DNA of 64,000 bases, taken from assembly GCA_963771295.1 (NCBI GenBank), contig CAVYTB010000014.1, positions 1 to 64,000 of the forward strand, written 5' to 3'. The notes beneath the pieces are model-generated. The model saw only the letters and a program-made list of their open reading frames with translations. It did not search any database and had not been told where the DNA came from. Within the stretch, counting starts at the first letter, position 1, and each line of letters begins with the position of its first letter. The position numbers were made by a program, and so were the translations under genes. This document shows, one piece after another, positions 45,339 through 54,509 of this stretch. Origin of the DNA: Acidiferrum sp963771295 (GTDB lineage: Bacteria; Acidobacteriota; Terriglobia; Acidiferrales; UBA7541).

Positions 45339-46454
45339 TTACGGCCTTACCGCCAGCTTGATCTCTCCACTGCGCGCCTTCATCCGCTCGAATGCCTGCG
45401 GCAGATCTTCCAGGCGGATATCCTCAGTCACAAAATCCTGCGCTGAAACGTCGCCACGTCGAATCGCTTCCAGCGCTTCGCGAATAAACCGCGGAGTGTG
45501 ATGGAACGGTGAAATGATTCTGATCTCTGAATAGTGAATCGCTGCGGGCGCGATCTCGACTCTGGTGTCCGTTGGCAGCCCGCTGAAAAAGTTAACCACT
45601 CCGCCGCGCCGTACCATGCCCAGCGCCTGTTCCCACGTCGCCGGATTTCCCGCGGCTTCCACAACTGAGTCCGGTCCGCGCAGGTCTTCGGTCAGTTCCC
45701 TTACCGCGGCAACAACATTCGGCACCTCGGTAACGTTAATGGATGCCACCGCACCCAACTTCCTGGCCACCGCCAGCGGCGCTTCCCGGCGAGCCAGCGC
45801 AACCACGCGCACGCCGCGGCGCGACAACATGCGCACAAACATCAGCCCAATCGGCCCGCAGCCGATTACCGCGGTGGTGTCGCCGGTGCGAGCTTCCATT
45901 TCGTGAATTCCGCGCAGCACGCACGCCAGCGGCTCGCCTAACGCCGCGCTGTGATCGTCCACCGAATGTGGCACTTCCAGCATATTTTCCCGCACGATTC
46001 GTCCGGGAATTCTCATGTACTCCGCGTATGCGCCATTATTGAACAGCAGGTCGTCGCAAAGATTTTCCTGGCCGCGCCGGCAGTGGTAGCAACGGAAACA
46101 AGGCGCTGAATTGGCCGCAATCACGCGCACTCCCAACCGCCACTTGGCATCCACGCGCTTTCCCGTCGCCACGATTTCGCCCACCACTTCGTGCCCGAAC
46201 ACTGCCGGGGGTTGAATCATTTTCGCGTGGTAGCCACGTTTCCAGACCTTCAGGTCCGTGCCATCCGTCAGCGCCAGCCGCACACGCAGCAAAACCTCAT
46301 CCGCGGCCAATGACGGCACTTCGATCTGCTCAACCCGCAGGTCTTCGCTGCCATACAGCACCGCGGCCGTCATCTTCGACGGCACCACGATCCTCACCGG
46401 AGCCAGATTCTCTTCCAGCCCGATTTCCGTCTTTTTTGGGGACGCTGCTCTCAT
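45339..46454 (-). CDS. Medium-chain dehydrogenase/reductase in the hopanoid operon, with altered catalytic zinc ligand
   Basis: A 371-residue MDR protein. The catalytic-domain motif reads LTDGTDLK, so the usual catalytic zinc Cys of CGTD is Asp (residue 64). GHEVVGE and the structural zinc set CFRCYHCRRGQENLC are kept, as is the NAD(P)-binding VIGCGPIGLMFVR. ATG 46454 overlaps the stop of the previous MDR by 4 nt. With its partner it lies between hpnG and hpnCD, which suggests a role in polyol or aldehyde chemistry on the hopanoid side chain (inference). Zinc-less or Asp-liganded activity, or a structural role, is possible. Confidence 0.82.
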   Translation of the reverse strand: MRAASPKKTEIGLEENLAPVRIVVPSKMTAAVLYGSEDLRVEQIEVPSLAADEVLLRVRLALTDGTDLKVWKRGYHAKMIQPPAVFGHEVVGEIVATGKRVDAKWRLGVRVIAANSAPCFRCYHCRRGQENLCDDLLFNNGAYAEYMRIPGRIVRENMLEVPHSVDDHSAALGEPLACVLRGIHEMEARTGDTTAVIGCGPIGLMFVRMLSRRGVRVVALARREAPLAVARKLGAVASINVTEVPNVVAAVRELTEDLRGPDSVVEAAGNPATWEQALGMVRRGGVVNFFSGLPTDTRVEIAPAAIHYSEIRIISPFHHTPRFIREALEAIRRGDVSAQDFVTEDIRLEDLPQAFERMKARSGEIKLAVRP

Positions 46455-47557
46455 GCGTGTGTAATCAGAATCTTCAGTGAATCTTCCGTGGGCCTAACCG
46501 CCAAATCCAAGCCCTCCTGAATTCTACCTAGAGGAAACCGGTGTGTGACGATATCCATTACCGGTAGTTTCTTCCCGAGCACCAGCGCCGCCGCACTCTC
46601 TTGGATGTCCACAGCCGCACTGTAGCTGCCCAGGATTTCCTTTTCGTCAATCCCCACTGCTGCTGCTGGAAACTCAATCTTGGTAACTGGGTCGTTGGCG
46701 GCAAACAGTAATACTCTTCCCCCCGGCCTGGCCGCTGCCAGCGCGTCCACCACTACCGAAGGATGCGCTACCGCTACCAAAACCGCGTCTGCCCCCCGGC
46801 CCTCGGTTCGGGTCAGGATTTCGTCCCTAAGCTTACCACCGTTAGGGTCAAAAGACTCCAATGCTCCCAAAGAGAGACTCTTGCCCCGCCTGGTTGCCAT
46901 GGGATCACTTGTATAGATGCGCGCACCGACACTTTTGGTAACCATCAATAACTGCAAGCCAATGGGACCGCAGCCCGCAATCAGCACGGTCTCCCCGGCG
47001 CTTACGCGTGCCTTCTGCACCGCCTTCACAATCGTGTTAATCGGCTCGATGAACGTGGCTTCCTCAAAACTCACGTTGTCCGGCAGTGCCACGATGCCCC
47101 GCTCGGCAACCCACGGCATGGCCTTCACGTACTCCCCGAATCCTCCGCCGTTTGGCGTGAATCCGCCGGTCAGTCCCGTGGTCTTGTATTGCTTGCACTG
47201 TGAAAACAGCCGGTTTTTGCAATAAAAGCACGTTCCGCACGGAATATGGTGAAAGCTCATCACCCGGTCGCCCAGCTTCCACTTGGTTACGCCGCGGTCA
47301 ATCGCAACCACGGTTCCGGCCAGCTCATGCCCCAGGATTTGTGGGGGTTCCACATAGCGCTGGTAAATCTTCTTGATGTCTGTGCCGCAAATTCCGCACG
47401 CTGCTACCTTGATCAGCACTTCGCCGTCGCCCACCTCCGGCACCGGCACTTCCTCTACCCGCACTACGCCCTTTTCGCGATATACGCCCGCGCGCATCGT
47501 CTTCGGAATCGGCCCCAAAGTTCTCACGTGTTCCACCACTGTCCCCGCCCCGCTCAT
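46451..47557 (-). CDS. Zinc-dependent medium-chain alcohol/polyol dehydrogenase in the hopanoid operon
   Basis: A 368-residue MDR enzyme of the threonine/sorbitol dehydrogenase type: catalytic zinc Cys57 in CGICGTD, GHELAGTV, structural zinc CGTCFYCKNRLFSQC and cofactor motif IAGCGPIGLQLL. Start ATG 47557, which overlaps the hpnG stop by 4 nt (ATGA); the frame is open to 47896, but the extension is only the antisense of hpnG. Unlike the second MDR it keeps all zinc ligands. Because it follows hpnG directly, it is a candidate for reducing the ring-opened ribosyl side chain to the tetrol, a step whose enzyme is poorly known (inference). Confidence 0.87.
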   Translation of the reverse strand: MSGAGTVVEHVRTLGPIPKTMRAGVYREKGVVRVEEVPVPEVGDGEVLIKVAACGICGTDIKKIYQRYVEPPQILGHELAGTVVAIDRGVTKWKLGDRVMSFHHIPCGTCFYCKNRLFSQCKQYKTTGLTGGFTPNGGGFGEYVKAMPWVAERGIVALPDNVSFEEATFIEPINTIVKAVQKARVSAGETVLIAGCGPIGLQLLMVTKSVGARIYTSDPMATRRGKSLSLGALESFDPNGGKLRDEILTRTEGRGADAVLVAVAHPSVVVDALAAARPGGRVLLFAANDPVTKIEFPAAAVGIDEKEILGSYSAAVDIQESAAALVLGKKLPVMDIVTHRFPLGRIQEGLDLAVRPTEDSLKILITHA

Positions 47558-48339
47558 GTCGCTGCCGCCTCTCCCACTCGATTCTTCGTTCCGCTGCTTT
47601 CCAACCGTTGTATGTACCCCTCCAGGAACAGCGCCAGCGCCGAGGCAGCTTTCTGGCTCTGCCTCCCAAAGCGCACCAGAGCCGGCAGCACAAACGGATT
47701 TTTTGCCAATTGCAGCATCACTTTCGGAACGCTGACCTGGTTTTTCTTCGATACCGTAAGATTGAAGTTGATTGGCAAGTCTTCCTGCGCCGAATCGCTG
47801 ATCGCTCGCACCACCACGCTGCGTGCTCCCCAGGCGCAGGCTTCTTTCACAATCTCGAAGCTCTCCATGTCCACGGATTGCGCCCGGGAAGCGCACGACC
47901 TTTTGTGGCTCTGCTTCACCAGCACGCGGTCCACGGTCAAAAGGCAGTCGGCGGTTTTGGCCCCAGCGTCAAGCGCTTGCTGGCGTAATTCCGCGTCCAC
48001 ATTCAACTGCTCGTTTTGCAGATCGGCGTATCTGTTCTCGGAGATCAGCACTTGCGGCGCAATAATATCGCCCGGCGACAAACTCTCCGTCAGCGCGCCG
48101 GCTAGTCCGCTGGAAATACAAATATCAAAATTCTGATTTTGATCCGCCAGCCTCATCATCAAATCCATCGCTTTTGCCGCCGCTTGCGTCCCCATTCCCG
48201 TAACCAGCGCCGTAATCTCCTTGTCGCCCGCGTCTGAGCGCCACAGCCGCAGCCCATCAAAGTCAATAAACCGAAACTTTCGCAGCTTGCGCCAAGGCGC
48301 AAACTCCGCATCCACCGCAAATGTAACCAGCACCTTCAT
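47554..48339 (-). CDS. hpnG: Hopanoid-associated nucleosidase/phosphorylase HpnG
   Basis: A 261-residue member of the purine nucleoside phosphorylase/MTA nucleosidase fold, which removes adenine from adenosylhopane to give (phospho)ribosylhopane. Motifs: VTGMGTQAAAKA, ISSGLAGALTESLSPGDI, SVDMESFEIVKEA (base and ribose site) and VVVRAISDSAQEDLPI, which contains the catalytic Asp. ATG 48339. It follows hpnA after a 131-bp gap and is coupled to the first MDR by a 4-nt overlap. Confidence 0.9.
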   Translation of the reverse strand: MKVLVTFAVDAEFAPWRKLRKFRFIDFDGLRLWRSDAGDKEITALVTGMGTQAAAKAMDLMMRLADQNQNFDICISSGLAGALTESLSPGDIIAPQVLISENRYADLQNEQLNVDAELRQQALDAGAKTADCLLTVDRVLVKQSHKRSCASRAQSVDMESFEIVKEACAWGARSVVVRAISDSAQEDLPINFNLTVSKKNQVSVPKVMLQLAKNPFVLPALVRFGRQSQKAASALALFLEGYIQRLESSGTKNRVGEAAAT

Positions 48340-48470
48340 CGCAATCCTTCGAACCGTGCGCCCGAACCCTCACATGTCCGTCCGAGTCCCGTTCACCTCT
48401 TGAACGGGCGAGGAATCTGTCCTTTTCCTCGCTTCCTGATTTCTGATCCCTGATACCCGTTTCCGTTAAT

Positions 48471-49490
48471 TCAGACCGCCGCCAACTTCATTCTCTTCGC
48501 CCGTCTCGGTTTCATGTACCCATTCACCTGATACCATCTCACCGCACGCTCCAGCGCCGCCACCACCGGTCCCGGCTGAAATCCCAATTCCTTCTGCGCT
48601 CGCGAGCAATCCACAAACATCTTGTGCTGCGCGATTTTAACGCCTTCCACCGGAATTTGCGGTTCTCTCCCCACCAGCCTTGAAACGGTACTCTCCACGT
48701 AGGCTACACCCAACGCTACACCGTGCGGGATTTTCATCCCCGGCGCCGGCAAGCCCGTTATTTTTGCCAGCGTGTCCAGCATTTCCTTCAGCGTCAGGTT
48801 CTCCGCACCCAGTAAATAGCGCTCGCCAACTCGTCCCCGCTCCGCCACCAGCAAGTGTCCCGCCGCGCATTCTTCGACGCCCACGAAATTCAGTCCTGTC
48901 TCCACGTACCCGGGCATCTTTCCATTCAAAAAATCCAGAATGATTTTTCCGGTCGGTGTCGGCTTCCAGTCCCACGGCCCCACCGGCGTCGTCGGCATCG
49001 CCACGATCACCGGCAGGCCTTCCTTGGCCGCCTTCAACGCCTCCTGCTCCGCCATCCACTTGGACCGCTTGTAATGCCCAATCATTTCCTCAGGCTTCGA
49101 GTCCGTGAATTCGTTTGGCAATTCAGGCCGGTCCACTGCAATCGTTGCCACCGTGCTGGTGTAGATCAGTTGTGAGATGCCCGCAGCCTTCGCCGCCGCC
49201 AGCAAATTTTTTGTTCCACCCACGTTCGAATCGTAAATGTCCTGCGACCGTTTCGCCCACAGGCGGTAATCCGCCGCCACGTGGAAAACCCGCTGCACGC
49301 CTTTCATCGCGCGCTCCAGCGAAGCCGCGTCCCGCAAATCCCCGGTCACATATTCCAGCGGCAAATCGCTGATCGCCCGGTTGCTGCTCGAAGCCCTCAT
49401 CAGCACGCGCACTTTTTCTCCGCGTGCCACCAACTGCCGTGTGACGTGGCTTCCCAGAAACCCCGCCGCTCCTGTTACCAATATGGTCAT
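48471..49490 (-). CDS. hpnA: Hopanoid-associated sugar epimerase/reductase HpnA
   Basis: A 339-residue extended short-chain dehydrogenase. NAD(P) motif VTGAAGFLGSHV, the YKRSK active-site pair (Tyr-x3-Lys, GHYKRSKWMAEQ) and TSTVAT for the Ser. HpnA family members sit in hopanoid clusters; their substrate is not settled. ATG 49490 overlaps the hpnH stop by 4 nt; an upstream ATG at 49541 lies inside hpnH and is rejected. Confidence 0.9.
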   Translation of the reverse strand: MTILVTGAAGFLGSHVTRQLVARGEKVRVLMRASSSNRAISDLPLEYVTGDLRDAASLERAMKGVQRVFHVAADYRLWAKRSQDIYDSNVGGTKNLLAAAKAAGISQLIYTSTVATIAVDRPELPNEFTDSKPEEMIGHYKRSKWMAEQEALKAAKEGLPVIVAMPTTPVGPWDWKPTPTGKIILDFLNGKMPGYVETGLNFVGVEECAAGHLLVAERGRVGERYLLGAENLTLKEMLDTLAKITGLPAPGMKIPHGVALGVAYVESTVSRLVGREPQIPVEGVKIAQHKMFVDCSRAQKELGFQPGPVVAALERAVRWYQVNGYMKPRRAKRMKLAAV

Positions 49491-50536
49491 CGCTTCGGCG
49501 TTCCTTCGCGCTTCTCTCCCAGGCTTCCCCTCAATTGCCACGCCAGCATCTTCCAGCGGTCCCCGGCCTTCGGATTCGCTCCTACCAGCGCCGCGCTCTC
49601 ATAGCCCGCATGGCTCATGCACGTTTCGCATCGCGGATTGATGCCGCGCCCGTAGTTTTCCCACACCGTATCTTCCAGCAGCGCCCTATAACTTTTCGCG
49701 TAGCCCTGATCCTGCAGATAACACGGCGCCATCCAGCCTTTCGGCCCATACACAGGAGATCCCCACGCGCAGCAATCCAATTCCCGTTCTCCGCGCAGAT
49801 ATTCCATATAAATTGGCGAGGTCATCACATTGTAGTCGCCCAGCAGGCTGCTCACTTCGCGAAATCTCTGGCGCATTTTTTCGCGGAACGCCGCGTTGCC
49901 CACACAGCACAACTTGTCTTTGGGATAGAACGGCGAAAACATGTATCCATCCACGTGCATCGCGTGCAACATCTGGTAAAGCTCCGCCACGTCGTTCACG
50001 TCCGTGTCGGGATAAACAGTCGTCGTCACCACCACAAAAAATCCCGCGTTCTTCGCGGACTTCACCCCGTCCAACGCTTCCACGAACAATCCCGGCCGTT
50101 GCGATCGAGCATCATGCGCCGCTTCCGTCCCGTCCAATTTCACATTCCAGAAGAAATTCGTTTCAGGCGGGATCATATGCAATCGCCGTCGGATCAAAGT
50201 GCCATCGGTACACAAGAAAAGATGTTTGCCACGGTCCAGAATTGCCCGCGTCAATGCAGGAATCTCCGGGTACTCCAGCGGCTCTCCGCCGCAGATGCTC
50301 ACTAGCGGCGCGCCGCATTCATCCAGCGCCGCAAGACACTCCGCAACGCTCAACATGGGGCGGTTCGCCTGCACGCCCGCGCCATTCGTTCCGTTGCTGG
50401 CGCTACACCCATAGGCATTCGTACATCCGCCCAGCGGGTCCAGCGACACCATCACCGCTCGCTTACGCTCGCCGCGCAGCTTTCCTGCGATACGATGTTT
50501 CGCGGAATCGAAAACCAAGCCAAAAGGGTACCGCAT
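49487..50536 (-). CDS. hpnH: Adenosyl-hopane transferase-like radical SAM protein HpnH, with an atypical cysteine motif
   Basis: A 349-residue homologue of HpnH, which joins the 5'-deoxyadenosyl group to hopene. The body is kept: LSVAECLAALDECGAPLVSI, CGGEPLEYPEIPAL, HVDGYMFSPFYP, CCAWGSPVYGPKGWMAPCYL and CETCMSHAGYES. But the cluster-binding site reads C38-TNAYG-C44 (50405-50425), that is C-x5-C, where radical SAM proteins need C-x3-C-x2-C. The pattern suggests loss of one codon for the middle Cys. ATG 50536 lies 8 nt after the shc stop; the frame open to 50623 overlaps shc and is rejected. Either the gene is inactive, it uses other Cys residues, or the assembly has a 3-nt error. Confidence 0.87.
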   Translation of the reverse strand: MRYPFGLVFDSAKHRIAGKLRGERKRAVMVSLDPLGGCTNAYGCSASNGTNGAGVQANRPMLSVAECLAALDECGAPLVSICGGEPLEYPEIPALTRAILDRGKHLFLCTDGTLIRRRLHMIPPETNFFWNVKLDGTEAAHDARSQRPGLFVEALDGVKSAKNAGFFVVVTTTVYPDTDVNDVAELYQMLHAMHVDGYMFSPFYPKDKLCCVGNAAFREKMRQRFREVSSLLGDYNVMTSPIYMEYLRGERELDCCAWGSPVYGPKGWMAPCYLQDQGYAKSYRALLEDTVWENYGRGINPRCETCMSHAGYESAALVGANPKAGDRWKMLAWQLRGSLGEKREGTPKR

Positions 50537-50544
50537 TTGTTTGC

Positions 50545-52626
50545 TTAGGAAGCCCGCCGTTCGCGCGCGGTATATAAACCGCTGCGCAACTGAAACTCGC
50601 CCGGCTGGAACTTCACGGCGCAATATTCCGCCTCGCGCTTGGCCTGATTTCGATAACGCGCCAGCGCATACACCGGGAACGAATTCTTATACAGGTGATA
50701 TTTCAGGTAGAACACGCCAGGGAAGCCCGTGCCCGTAAAATCTTCTTCGCTCCAGGATCCATTCGCGTTCTGCTGCTGCACCAGGTAGCACGCGGCCTTG
50801 GCAATTGCCGGATCGTCGGGATCCGCTCCCGCCAGCAATCCAATCAAACCCCACGCCGTTTGCGAAGGCGTGCTATTTCCCTGGCCTTTCGTGGATACGG
50901 CCTCATAGCTGTGCAGCGACTCGCCAAAACTTCCGTCGGCCTTCTGCACTTGCCGCAGCCAAGATACGGCGCGGTTGCAGTAATCCTGCGCCGTTAACGA
51001 CACCGTCTCCAGCGCCCGCAGTACGCCACTCGTTCCATACACGTAGTTCACGCCCCAGCGCCCGAACCACGAACCGTCCTTACTCTGGTCCTTCATCAGG
51101 AAGCCAACGGCCTTCTGTATCGCCGGATGTTTCGCTTCCCAGCCAAACCGACCCAGACATTCCAGCACCCGCGCGGTTACGTCGGCGGTCGAAGGATCGA
51201 TCATCGCGTTGTGGTCGGCAAACGGAATGTTGCACAAAAACTTTCGGTCGTTGTCCCGGTCAAACGCGCCCCAGCCGCCATCGCGGTTCTGCATGCTCAG
51301 CAGCCACTGAATTCCGCGCCGCATCGCTGCTTCCATGCGCTTTTCGTCGGGAAATTTCACGCGCTGCAACGCCATCAGCACAAACGCCGTGTCGTCCACG
51401 TCGGGATAGAAATCGTTGCGAAACTCAAACGCCCACCCGCCCGGCTCCGCATCTTTATTCTTGATCTGCCAGTCGCCGCCGCCCAAAATTTGCTTCGACA
51501 AAGTCCAGTTCGCGGCCTTGATCAATGCAGGATGGTCCGCCGGCAGTCCCGCCTCTTCCAGCGCTACCATCGCGATGCACGTGTCCCACACGGGCGAAAC
51601 GCACGGCTGCAGGCGAATCGTGTCGCCTTCTTCAATTTCAAACCGCGAAAACTCTTTGATCTCTCGCCAGGTCAACGGATCGTCGGGCCCGTGCCCCAGC
51701 GCCATCAACGCAAAAATCGAATTCATCATCGATGGGTAAATCGCCGCCAGCCCTTCGGTGCGTTCCATGTGCTCCAGCATCCACTGCTTTGCGTCTCGAA
51801 TGGCCTTCTGCCGCAGCGGTTTCCACGGCAGCTTTTCGTAAAGTTTCAGCGCGCGGTCCACCGCCAGGAAAAAGTTCTTCCACGAGAGCAGTTGCTTGCT
51901 CCACGCGAACGCCGCGGTCTTTTGCCGGGGATCGTTGAACAACTCGTCCACCCGAGCGCGCGCCGGCAGACGCCATTCCGGCCGCACCGCCGACAGGATC
52001 GCCATGGGGATCACGATGCCGCGCGTCCACGACGACATCTCGTAGATGTTGATGTAAAACCAGTTCGGCAGCAGCATCAACTCCGGCGGAATCGCAGGCA
52101 CCAGTTCCCAGCCCACCGCCCCAACCAGCGCAAGGTAAAACCGCACGTAGGAATTTGTGTGTTCCAGACCGCCGAGGCGGTGCACCGTATCGCGCGCCTT
52201 CACCATGTGCGGTGCATTCGGGTCGTCACCCGCCAACTTCAGCGCAAAATATGCTTTGCTTGTCGCATTCAGTTCTGAGGGACCGCCAAGATAAATGGGC
52301 CAGCCGCCATCCGCCAATTGACCGCGGCGCACATAATTCGCCAGCTTCGCGATGCGCTCCGGATCAGCTTTCCCCAGCACATGCAGGTAGTAGATGTAGT
52401 CGGATTCCAGCGTGGTATCGGCTTCCAGCTCGCCATGCCAATACCCTTCTTCCGCCTGGATGGCTAGAAGGTGATTTGCGCCATTTTCAATGGCCTTCTG
52501 TACTCGCGCCGCCCAGTTTTCTTGTCGCCACGGTACCGGCGCGGGCGCTACCGGTAACTCCTCTCCTACACGAACAAACGACGCCATCAGTGCTCCCCCA
52601 AAGAACGGAACATTTAGCATCTTCAT
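50545..52626 (-). CDS. shc: Squalene-hopene cyclase
   Basis: A 693-residue class II triterpene cyclase that protonates and cyclises squalene to hopene/hopanol at the inner membrane. Hallmarks are the acid motif DVDDTA (about residue 415) and many QW repeats such as QNRDGGWGAFD, QSKDGSWFGRWG, QKADGSFGES, QQNANGSWSEEDFTGTGFPG and GQLADGGWP. Length normal. ATG 52626 is chosen with GGTGAG upstream. First gene of the hopanoid transcription unit; the promoter should lie in 52627-52800. Confidence 0.95.
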   Translation of the reverse strand: MKMLNVPFFGGALMASFVRVGEELPVAPAPVPWRQENWAARVQKAIENGANHLLAIQAEEGYWHGELEADTTLESDYIYYLHVLGKADPERIAKLANYVRRGQLADGGWPIYLGGPSELNATSKAYFALKLAGDDPNAPHMVKARDTVHRLGGLEHTNSYVRFYLALVGAVGWELVPAIPPELMLLPNWFYINIYEMSSWTRGIVIPMAILSAVRPEWRLPARARVDELFNDPRQKTAAFAWSKQLLSWKNFFLAVDRALKLYEKLPWKPLRQKAIRDAKQWMLEHMERTEGLAAIYPSMMNSIFALMALGHGPDDPLTWREIKEFSRFEIEEGDTIRLQPCVSPVWDTCIAMVALEEAGLPADHPALIKAANWTLSKQILGGGDWQIKNKDAEPGGWAFEFRNDFYPDVDDTAFVLMALQRVKFPDEKRMEAAMRRGIQWLLSMQNRDGGWGAFDRDNDRKFLCNIPFADHNAMIDPSTADVTARVLECLGRFGWEAKHPAIQKAVGFLMKDQSKDGSWFGRWGVNYVYGTSGVLRALETVSLTAQDYCNRAVSWLRQVQKADGSFGESLHSYEAVSTKGQGNSTPSQTAWGLIGLLAGADPDDPAIAKAACYLVQQQNANGSWSEEDFTGTGFPGVFYLKYHLYKNSFPVYALARYRNQAKREAEYCAVKFQPGEFQLRSGLYTARERRAS

Positions 52627-52800
52627 AATGCTCACCGTTCCGCCCCGATACAAAGGTTAACTTCCCTATTGCGTTGCACTTCCGAGAGAAGTGCAGCCCG
52701 GCGAACACTACAGCCCCCATTACTCTTTTATTATCGCCGCCTTCCAAAAGACGGTCAATCTCTAAGATGCCAGCAAGGCGTCAGCCGTTGTGAATTACCC

Positions 52801-54393
52801 TTACCCCAGTAAGGCCTTCAACAGCGCTGCGCCATTCGGGCTTCCCAAGCCGGTGCACGCGTCCCAGCCCGGCCCCGCCGAATAACTTCCGTTGCTTCCC
52901 GCCGTAATGTCGCGAAATGTCGGCGCAACACTCGCCGAGTAAAATAACGGATTCACGTAACCCACGTTTGTTCCCAATGACTGGTTAATCAGCGCCAGCA
53001 ATCCGGCCCACAGCGGCGCAACAGCGCTTGTGCCTCCGATCACCGCCGATTGCCCATCAACCACTACGTTGTAGCCGGTCACTGGATCGGCATCTCCCGA
53101 CACATCTGGTACGCCTCGCCCAACAAATCCATTCGGAGCTTTGGGCACCTTCGCGGCTTGCTGGTAACTGGGAAGCGCAAAGACTTCGCTGACTCCTCCG
53201 CCGGTCGCTCCCTCGTTCGCTGACAGTTCGTTCCACGCCTGCTCGCCGCTGATGCCCGTGCCCGATATCGTCAATTTTGTTCCTCCGCAACCCACCACGT
53301 ACGGGCTCGCCGCGGGAAAATCCACCGTCGGAGTTCCGCCAGTGCTTCCATCCGACGCCCCATCATCGCCCGACGCCGCCAGAACTGTGACGCCCATCGT
53401 TGAAGCGTCCTGACAGGCGGAGTTCAGCGCGTTACGCGCCTGCGCCGTCCAGGAACTTTCCGGTCCACCCCAACTAATGGAAATGATCGATGGCTTCAAT
53501 GTCGCGTCGTGGACCGCTGTGGTGATCGCGTCGATGAAACCCTGGTCTGTATTCGGCGCGAAGTACACAGCGATCTTCGCGCCCGGCGCAATGGATCCCG
53601 CCACTTCAATATCCAGTTCGACCTCGCCGTCCGGACCGCTGGCATCTCCCGTCGGTGAATTCGTGGCTCCGTCGACGGACACAGCGGTCACCGAAGGCGC
53701 TGTAATTCCCAGATTGCCAAAGAAGGAGTTCAGGTCGCTGGTGTTATATCCGCCTCCCAATTCGATAATCGCGATGCACTGACCTGCGCCCGTCACTCCC
53801 GACGGAAATCCATAGGCCTTCCCCACTTGAACCGGCGAGTAAGAAACGGCGGTCGCTTGCGCCTTAATGCCCGGCTTCTTGGTAAGGATTCGAAAATGCG
53901 TTTTGGCCTGCGGACGATTATCGAGCCCGAAGACGCCTTCCACCGCCGACTCCAGTTCCGCGGGAATCGTGAGTTCGCCCGTACGGCAGTAATAGGTGCG
54001 CGAATTATGTTCACAACGCCGCAGGTTCGCGCCAAAAGCCTTGGAAAACTGCTGAACCGTGCCGCTCAGTTTCACCGATCGTTGTGCGCGATTCTCGCTC
54101 AACACTCTCAAGCCGTACTCCGACGCGAATGCCCGCACTTTTTCAACATCCTCCGCCGATGCACCATACGCGCGCGCAAATTCTTCACGGCTGAGATACC
54201 TTCGTTCCCGCGGCAGTTGCGCGCTCGTCTGCTCGACTGGCGGAAATGCCGCGCCCGTCGAGCCGCTGGATCCGCGTCGCAAAAACACTGTCACTTCAAT
54301 TTGTTGGTTGGGATCCGCCGGGCCGGCATCCTGCCCTGGCAACGATTTGCGTGTGCTGCCAACTAACGCTACCCGCCGCACTTGCTTAGCCAT
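52801..54393 (-). CDS. S53 family (sedolisin/pro-kumamolisin) peptidase
   Basis: A 530-residue serine-carboxyl peptidase with an activation prodomain (YLSREEFARAYGASAEDVEK ... SVKLSGTVQQFSKAFGANL) and a subtilisin-fold catalytic domain: Glu/Asp in DGEVELDIEV, Ser in GGTSAVAPLWAG, Asp in the SISWGGPESSW region and a calcium site near FRDITAGSNGSY. Acid-active endopeptidase, expected outside the cell. No classical signal peptide follows the ATG at 54393, which has a strong GGAGGAG; as in kumamolisin the prodomain leads directly. Not part of the hopanoid unit by spacing, although on the same strand. Confidence 0.9.
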   Translation of the reverse strand: MAKQVRRVALVGSTRKSLPGQDAGPADPNQQIEVTVFLRRGSSGSTGAAFPPVEQTSAQLPRERRYLSREEFARAYGASAEDVEKVRAFASEYGLRVLSENRAQRSVKLSGTVQQFSKAFGANLRRCEHNSRTYYCRTGELTIPAELESAVEGVFGLDNRPQAKTHFRILTKKPGIKAQATAVSYSPVQVGKAYGFPSGVTGAGQCIAIIELGGGYNTSDLNSFFGNLGITAPSVTAVSVDGATNSPTGDASGPDGEVELDIEVAGSIAPGAKIAVYFAPNTDQGFIDAITTAVHDATLKPSIISISWGGPESSWTAQARNALNSACQDASTMGVTVLAASGDDGASDGSTGGTPTVDFPAASPYVVGCGGTKLTISGTGISGEQAWNELSANEGATGGGVSEVFALPSYQQAAKVPKAPNGFVGRGVPDVSGDADPVTGYNVVVDGQSAVIGGTSAVAPLWAGLLALINQSLGTNVGYVNPLFYSASVAPTFRDITAGSNGSYSAGPGWDACTGLGSPNGAALLKALLG

Positions 54394-54509
54394 GAAGCTC
54401 CTCCTATGTTGGAGAGCGGTGGCTTGCCACCGCTTCTGAGATCGCAACGTTCGCAACAAATCCAAAAACGAGAAGGCGCTTTTCTTAATCCATTAACCTT
54501 CCATCCCGC

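Noticed and set aside
46700..48136. Long open frames on the plus strand opposite the MDR and hpnG genes (for example 47246-48136)
   Set aside because: They are antisense to well-supported operon genes and their translation is His/Arg/Pro-rich, typical of the mirror of GC-rich coding DNA.
51127..52278. 383-codon open frame opposite shc
   Set aside because: Antisense to squalene-hopene cyclase; Arg/His/Gln-rich with no domain.
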